NCBI GenBank assembly: GCA_963402885.1
Contig: OY727098.1
Span: 18,090,717 to 18,154,716, forward strand
Direction: 5' to 3'
Length of the DNA stretch: 64,000 nucleotides
Source of the DNA: Antedon bifida
Taxonomy: Eukaryota > Echinodermata > Crinoidea > Comatulida > Antedonidae
Both the position numbers and the translations under genes were made by a program. This document shows, one piece after another, positions 46,671 through 64,000 of the stretch; position 1 is the stretch's first letter, and each line of letters starts with the position of its first letter. A model generated the notes under the pieces. The model did not search any database, was not told where the DNA came from, and saw only the letters and a program-made list of their open reading frames with translations.

Positions 46671-47451
46671 ATATATTTTTAGTGTTTTTGCGTAAAAAAC
46701 CCCTAAAACTAAGGATAACTAATCTTTCACTTCTGACAAAACGTTAAGTTTACTCTTGTCAAGAGAAAGATGGGTAAACATATGTGATATTTTATTTGAT
46801 GAATGAGCAACAAATAAAAAATAAACAAACAAACCACAATGTATAAATAAAAACACTCGAACAATCATGTACAAAGTTATTGTCAATCTTATTTAATATT
46901 ACTTTCAAAATGACAGTAAAAATTGATAAAATTATCGCAACAAGTGTACAAAAATGTACACACTTATTATGTCCACACACACATCATGTATTATAATGAA
47001 ACGCACTATTTTCAAGACATTTTTTAAATTCTATGAATCAATGGTTTGTATTGTACTGTATGTTCTGTTGATGTTTATAAAACTGCATTTACTTAAAATA
47101 TTTCTAGACTATAGAAAAGATTTCTAAAAAGGTGATCATAATAAGTATTAACTATTATTACAACAAAATAAGTTTTGATGCGACATAAAAAGAGGATTTC
47201 AATATAATTATTTCATCACCAATCTCTACTTCATTAAATACTTATAAATTATTTTCATCCCAAATTATATCTTTTTTCCCCCAATTAAAAAAAAATGATA
47301 CTCAGAGAATCCCACTGTTAATGTTGATCACTGTGATTTAATAATTAATTTATTATTTTCTTAGACAGTTATAATATCAACCCTATCCCCTTCCCACCTA
47401 ACCCTTTAATTGTATTCAAATATCTTTAAAAATTTCTAATATTTCAATAAG

Positions 47452-47612
47452 TGACTTCGATAACTCCAGAGGGTGCCATATTTAAAAGGTCAATCGGGAC
47501 AAAAAGTTCCATCTAGGCGAGAAAGTTACATCATCGCGCTTGCCTAGATGAAATTTTTTGTCCCGATTTACCTTTTAAATATGGCTCCTTCTGGAGTTAT
47601 CGAAGTCGCTTA
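47452..47612. mobile_element. long hairpin element
   Basis: Arms of about 70 bp: gacttcgataactccaga...ggtgccatattt on the left and aaatatggctcc...tctggagttatcgaagtc on the right. Both arms also carry the words cgggacaaaaag and cctagatg(gaa). A loop of only about 20 bp is left. Possibly a very young foldback MITE. Confidence 0.85.
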
Positions 47613-48090
47613 TTATTCGCAGCTGTATTATTAATTAGCATAATTAACTATTAATGATGAAATCTAAGATACCACTGGGATTAGTATAGTAGGCATTGTA
47701 AATTCAGAAATGGGGGTAGTTTCTAAATTGTAATGAACTACATATCAACTTTCAAAGGGTATTGCAGCTCATAGTAATTTCAGCTGGCTTCTGGAATCAT
47801 TAGAGCACATGTCACAGCCTTCAATGTGACAATGTTTAATAAAAAGACTAATTATAGTGGGACCTTAGTGTTGTAATGCATATCACCAATACACTGACCT
47901 ACACCAAATGCGACCTATGACATGGTGCATATGGGCTGGTTATTCTACAAGTCATTAAATGTCAAATGTCATTTGTTCATGTCACTCTACAGCAATGTCA
48001 TAGATGGTGTTGATAAACAGTTACAAAAATCATGATTTTGGTGACAAGAATACAGACAGGAATAATATGTAGCTGACATGGTAGACGACC

Positions 48091-60990
<12,900 letters not shown>

Positions 60991-61256
60991 TACGCAGCCT
61001 TTATAATGGGGCTAGGCCCTCCTAAACTTCAATTTAAACAGGGTAAGTAACACGATTTTCTTAGCGCGAGGGAAATTCGCCGAAAAAACGATTTTCCGAC
61101 AACCGCGCCACCAACGGTAGTGCTATGCCATTTTAGAACTATAGAGGGGGCTACCAAATTCAGATGGCAATTTTGTTTGTGTTGTGGCGTTTGTGCTGGT
61201 AGTTTTCTAGAGAATTGGTGGTTCTTAGCCTAGCTAGCTAGCCTAGAAAAAATAAA
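60991..61256. promoter_or_regulatory. divergent promoter DDX46 / FAM32A
   Basis: 266 bp between opposite-strand start codons. It is clearly richer in G+C and CpG than the surroundings (for example tagcgcgagg, ccgcgccacc) and has no TATA box, as is typical of housekeeping bidirectional promoters. Inferred from layout and composition. Confidence 0.7.
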
Positions 61257-62468
61257 ATGTCAAATCCATACCAAAGTGCTGGAGGAAGTCTTAAACTAAA
61301 AGGTGTTTCAGATCACGTCATAAAGAAGTAAGTCCCAAATCAATTGTGAATCTATGGAACTCTCTACCTAATTTTGTTGTTCTTGGGTACCGTTCTTTGC
61401 ACAACATGACATCAGTAAACACATTCAAAAAAAACTTTTTGACAGACATATATAATTTATTATTATAACAAACACTAACAGAAGAGTTTTAACTCACTGC
61501 CTCTTTAACATCACTAAAGGTAAGGTAGGTAACTAAAAAAACTAAACTAAAAAAAAGTTTAAAAATTTAGTTCAGCATGCAGCTGTTGTTTTGTGTAATG
61601 CCTACAAAATGTTCTTATGATATAATAATAAATAATATTTACTGCTACTATTTAACCTACCAAATCTTACAAAGCATTATCAATTTAGAGTGTTAATTTT
61701 CATAAATAATAATCATACTTTTAAAGCAATTTTCTTTGTCATATTTTTAGAAAGAAGAAAAAAAGTAAGAAGCTAAAGAAACTAGAGCAACAAGTACCAA
61801 CAACTGCGCAAGATTCACAGGAAGACGTCCCAACCAAAGTAAAACGCGACAAAAGAACCCCAGCGGAAATTGCCTTTGATAGGGTCCAAGAAAAAAGGGT
61901 TAGTTATTCCCTATTCAGAACATCACTTCGATTACACAGTCTCAACACTGCCATTTATAAACATTTATTCATTTAGTAGTATATAGATCTATTGTATTTC
62001 AAATTCATACTTTATTACATTCAATCATGGAGGAATTATCTGAATAATAATTTGTCCATGATTCAATATCCCAATATACTACTAGCTTATGTCAAAATTA
62101 AGTTTTTACTTCTTTTTGCCAAACGGATATTATACTTTGTACTTGATTTACATATTTTTACAGAAAGCACAGAGAATTTTAGAAAAAGCTCAGAAAAAAC
62201 ACAAAGAAAGAGTTGAGGTAGCAATATTTTATTTATATTGTAATTTTTGCTTTTTTTAAAAGAAATACGTAAGGAAAGAGAAGGATAGTGATTAAGTTCA
62301 CTTGTGGTTATCCTTGGCAATTTGGCTAAAAAAAAAAAAAAAAAAAAAAATAAGTTTTTCCACAAAATAATATTTATAATATTTGTTGTTTTATTTCAGG
62401 AATTTAATCAAAATTTGGACAAGTTATCAGAACATTATGATATTCCCAAAGTCAGTTGGACAAAGTGA
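61257..62468 (+). CDS. FAM32A: FAM32A, spliceosomal exon-ligation factor
   Basis: In human C*/P spliceosomes the FAM32A C-terminus reaches into the catalytic centre and aids exon ligation. Exons are 61257-61327, 61751-61898, 62164-62217 and 62400-62468. All junction phases fit, giving 113 residues, as against 112 in human. Motifs in order: GGSLKLKGVSDHVIKKKKKK (the LKLKGV signature plus Lys tract), DKRTPAEIAFDRVQEKR, a helical KAQRILEKAQKKHKERVE, and the conserved end LSEHYDIPKVSWTK. The gene is nuclear, ubiquitous by family knowledge, and shares its promoter region with DDX46. Intron 1 contains a LINE stub that begins about 12 bp after the donor; intron 3 contains a SINE-like piece with a long A run. 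Confidence 0.96.
61337..61468 (+). mobile_element. LINE reverse transcriptase C-terminal stub
   Basis: The open frame NLWNSLPNFVVL...SVNTFKKNFLTDIYNLLL-stop is the characteristic tail of CR1/Jockey-type elements. 5'-truncated, in FAM32A intron 1. Confidence 0.65.
62278..62352 (+). mobile_element. short interspersed repeat, copy b, with poly(A)
   Basis: ggatagtgattaagttcac, gtggttatccttggcaattt, then more than 20 A. Same unit as 55540-55600. Confidence 0.5.
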
Positions 62469-63402
62469 AACAAATCATCATCTAATTGCGGTCTCCAGAT
62501 TTTCGTTTTTTATAATTATTGTATTCTCATTACAATAATGGAAAGCTACATAAGCAAGGGCCTGAGATATCGATATATAGATAGAAAGGTGTACCATATA
62601 CATATGTGTTTAAAAAGAAACATTCAGATGACTGCAACAGATAATTATTCTAGTGTACAGTAAAGATGGTTACAATTATCTATCTAATGGTTAATTGTTT
62701 TATTGTCGATTTAATATGGACTCATTCCCATCAGTAAAGACAATTAATGGGGTTTCAAGGGAGATCCAGAATATATAAACCACTGGCAACAAAATTGTCT
62801 AAAGAAACGTCAAACATTTTAAGGTCTTTACAATGTGGCAATTCTGGGACCATTTTCATGGTTTGTTAAAAATACACTGAAAATAGATCAGTAATAGCTG
62901 GGTTGGCGGTTTGTAAGTTTAATTTGTTTAAATATTTAGTATAGTACAAAGTAATCTGGTTCGGTTTTATTTAAGAAATATTAGGTATTTACATTTGAAT
63001 CAGTGGTTGTAAATAAATGCACTTTTAGAATCCAAATTTAATAATTTTTTATTAAATGTATCAATACATTGTGTATTTAGTGACTTTTTCTTATTTAATT
63101 TATATGCATGTAAAAAACTTTCAATCTAAATCTTATCTTTTAATATAAGTATTTTAAGCTACATGATAAGTGAGAAATTTTTAATTAACGCACGTGCGCC
63201 CTCTATATCATTTTCTTTCGCTCGAACAGTAGTTGAACAACAGAAGATTGTAAACAAGTTTAGTTTGTGGTAGCAGTACTTACGATCGAATGAACAACGG
63301 AAATTGTTAGATTTTTACGCACGATTTAAATCGTTAGATGCTGTGTGGACTGCATTCTTCATAAACATCCTAACAGGTACTCTGTTTTACCAAGAGATTA
63401 TC
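62469..63402. other. intergenic, FAM32A 3' flank
   Basis: AT-rich; AATAAA-like signals occur near 63011. From about 63185 the sequence becomes CpG-richer (acgcacgtgcgccctc), which may mark the promoter of the next gene. Confidence 0.5.
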
Positions 63403-63463
63403 ATGTACCGACAATTTATTGGACATTTTGTTTGGATTTTCACGACCATCATCATCATGTCAG
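63403..63463 (+). CDS. probable first coding exon of a secreted/membrane protein (partial)
   Basis: An ATG opens MYRQFIGHFVWIFTTIIIMS, a good signal-peptide-like hydrophobic stretch, ending in a strong donor (tcag followed by gtaagc) in phase 1. The rest of the gene would lie beyond the window and no further exon is recognisable up to 64000. The family is unknown. Confidence 0.35.
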
Positions 63464-64000
63464 GTAAGCGGATACCGTTTTAAGCCCGTTACCACCAGAA
63501 CTTGAGAAGAGTGTCAGGTTCTTAGCCTAGCCATGTGAGAGTTGTTGCTTAGGTATTTTTCCAGGTCACTTAACATAATTATTGTTCATAAAACGTGTTT
63601 TTGATCATATTTATTAATACAATAGAATCGATTAGCATCCGCTTTTAAAATTAGTATAGTAAATGAAGTATTAAATCAGTCGAAAATCAAAGAAAACTTT
63701 TTCATGAACTTCACTTTTGCTGGGCAACTAAACGTCTATTATGGTATTGAGTATGGGGAAAGGCAATGCTAATTAATTGAACAGTCCGACATTAGCATGC
63801 ATATGCATTACACCGGCCCCCCCCCCCCCCCCACCCCTTCACTCCTCGAAATATAGTAATAAATACACCAGTATGGTAGAGGTCAACAGCAGTCTTTTGA
63901 CACCAATGAGAACATCTTGCTCTTTATAAACCACTCTTTTGCTCAACAATACAAGCCTCGGGCATAAAATAATATGTCTGTCCTATTTCTATTGTTTCGT
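63464..64000. other. window edge, no gene recognised
   Basis: AT-rich sequence with a long C run near 63816-63835. If 63403-63463 is a real exon this is its first intron. Confidence 0.5.

Larger units (their letters stand above)
44811..48090. other. intergenic between convergent NOX5 and DDX46
   Basis: Holds the two 3' flanks with several AATAAA signals near 44820, 45588 and 45617. It also contains a family 1 MITE (46525-46670) and a long hairpin (47452-47612). Short open frames are not supported. Confidence 0.6.

Overview
The window is animal nuclear DNA: AT-rich, with short exons, GT-AG introns and dense small transposon debris. The gene repertoire (an EF-hand NADPH oxidase 5, a TIM29 homologue, spliceosome factors, a lineage-expanded-looking kinase), the frequent palindrome TAGGCCTA and the SINE/MITE types fit a marine invertebrate deuterostome, most likely an echinoderm. 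That placement is an inference, not a demonstration. Exon models below were built by hand from splice signals, reading phase and family resemblance. In the six spliced gene models recognised by family, exon phases close without a frame error.

Layout, left to right. 0-4 kb: no gene seen. 4.0-5.2 kb (+): single-exon class A GPCR. 5.5-7.4 kb: three transposon remnants. 7.7-9.35 kb: a degenerate repeat array with splice-donor-like ends. 9.9-12.5 kb (-): two-exon protein kinase with a one-base frameshift and a very unusual CTAG/AGGCCT-rich intron. 13.8-14.97 kb: 19-bp minisatellite. 15.2-16.8 kb (-): TIMM29, head-to-head with PGAP6/TMEM8 (+, 17.3-25.7 kb, 12 exons). 28.6-32.7 kb (-): FBXW9 (9 exons). 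33.2-36.9 kb: LINE remnant and a possible NOX5 promoter. 37.0-44.8 kb (+): NOX5 (12 exons). 48.1-61.0 kb (-): DDX46/Prp5 (21 exons), tail-to-tail with NOX5 and head-to-head with FAM32A (+, 61.26-62.47 kb, 4 exons). 63.4 kb (+): a probable first exon of a secreted or membrane protein that runs off the window.

Functional threads. DDX46 (U2 snRNP branch-site recognition) and FAM32A (exon ligation) are both spliceosome proteins and share a 266-bp divergent promoter. TIMM29 and PGAP6 share a 481-bp divergent intergenic region. Nothing else suggests an operon-like system. The most unusual structures are: a 90-bp minisatellite in DDX46 whose units each carry a copy of the exon end plus 5' splice site; the frameshifted but otherwise intact kinase; the decayed exon-like array downstream of it; and the self-complementary CTAG-rich intron.

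Repeats. One foldback MITE family occurs ten times in the window. At least four further inverted-repeat families are present in two or more copies, and several single-copy foldback elements, three LINE C-terminal stubs and several SINE-like tails were also found.
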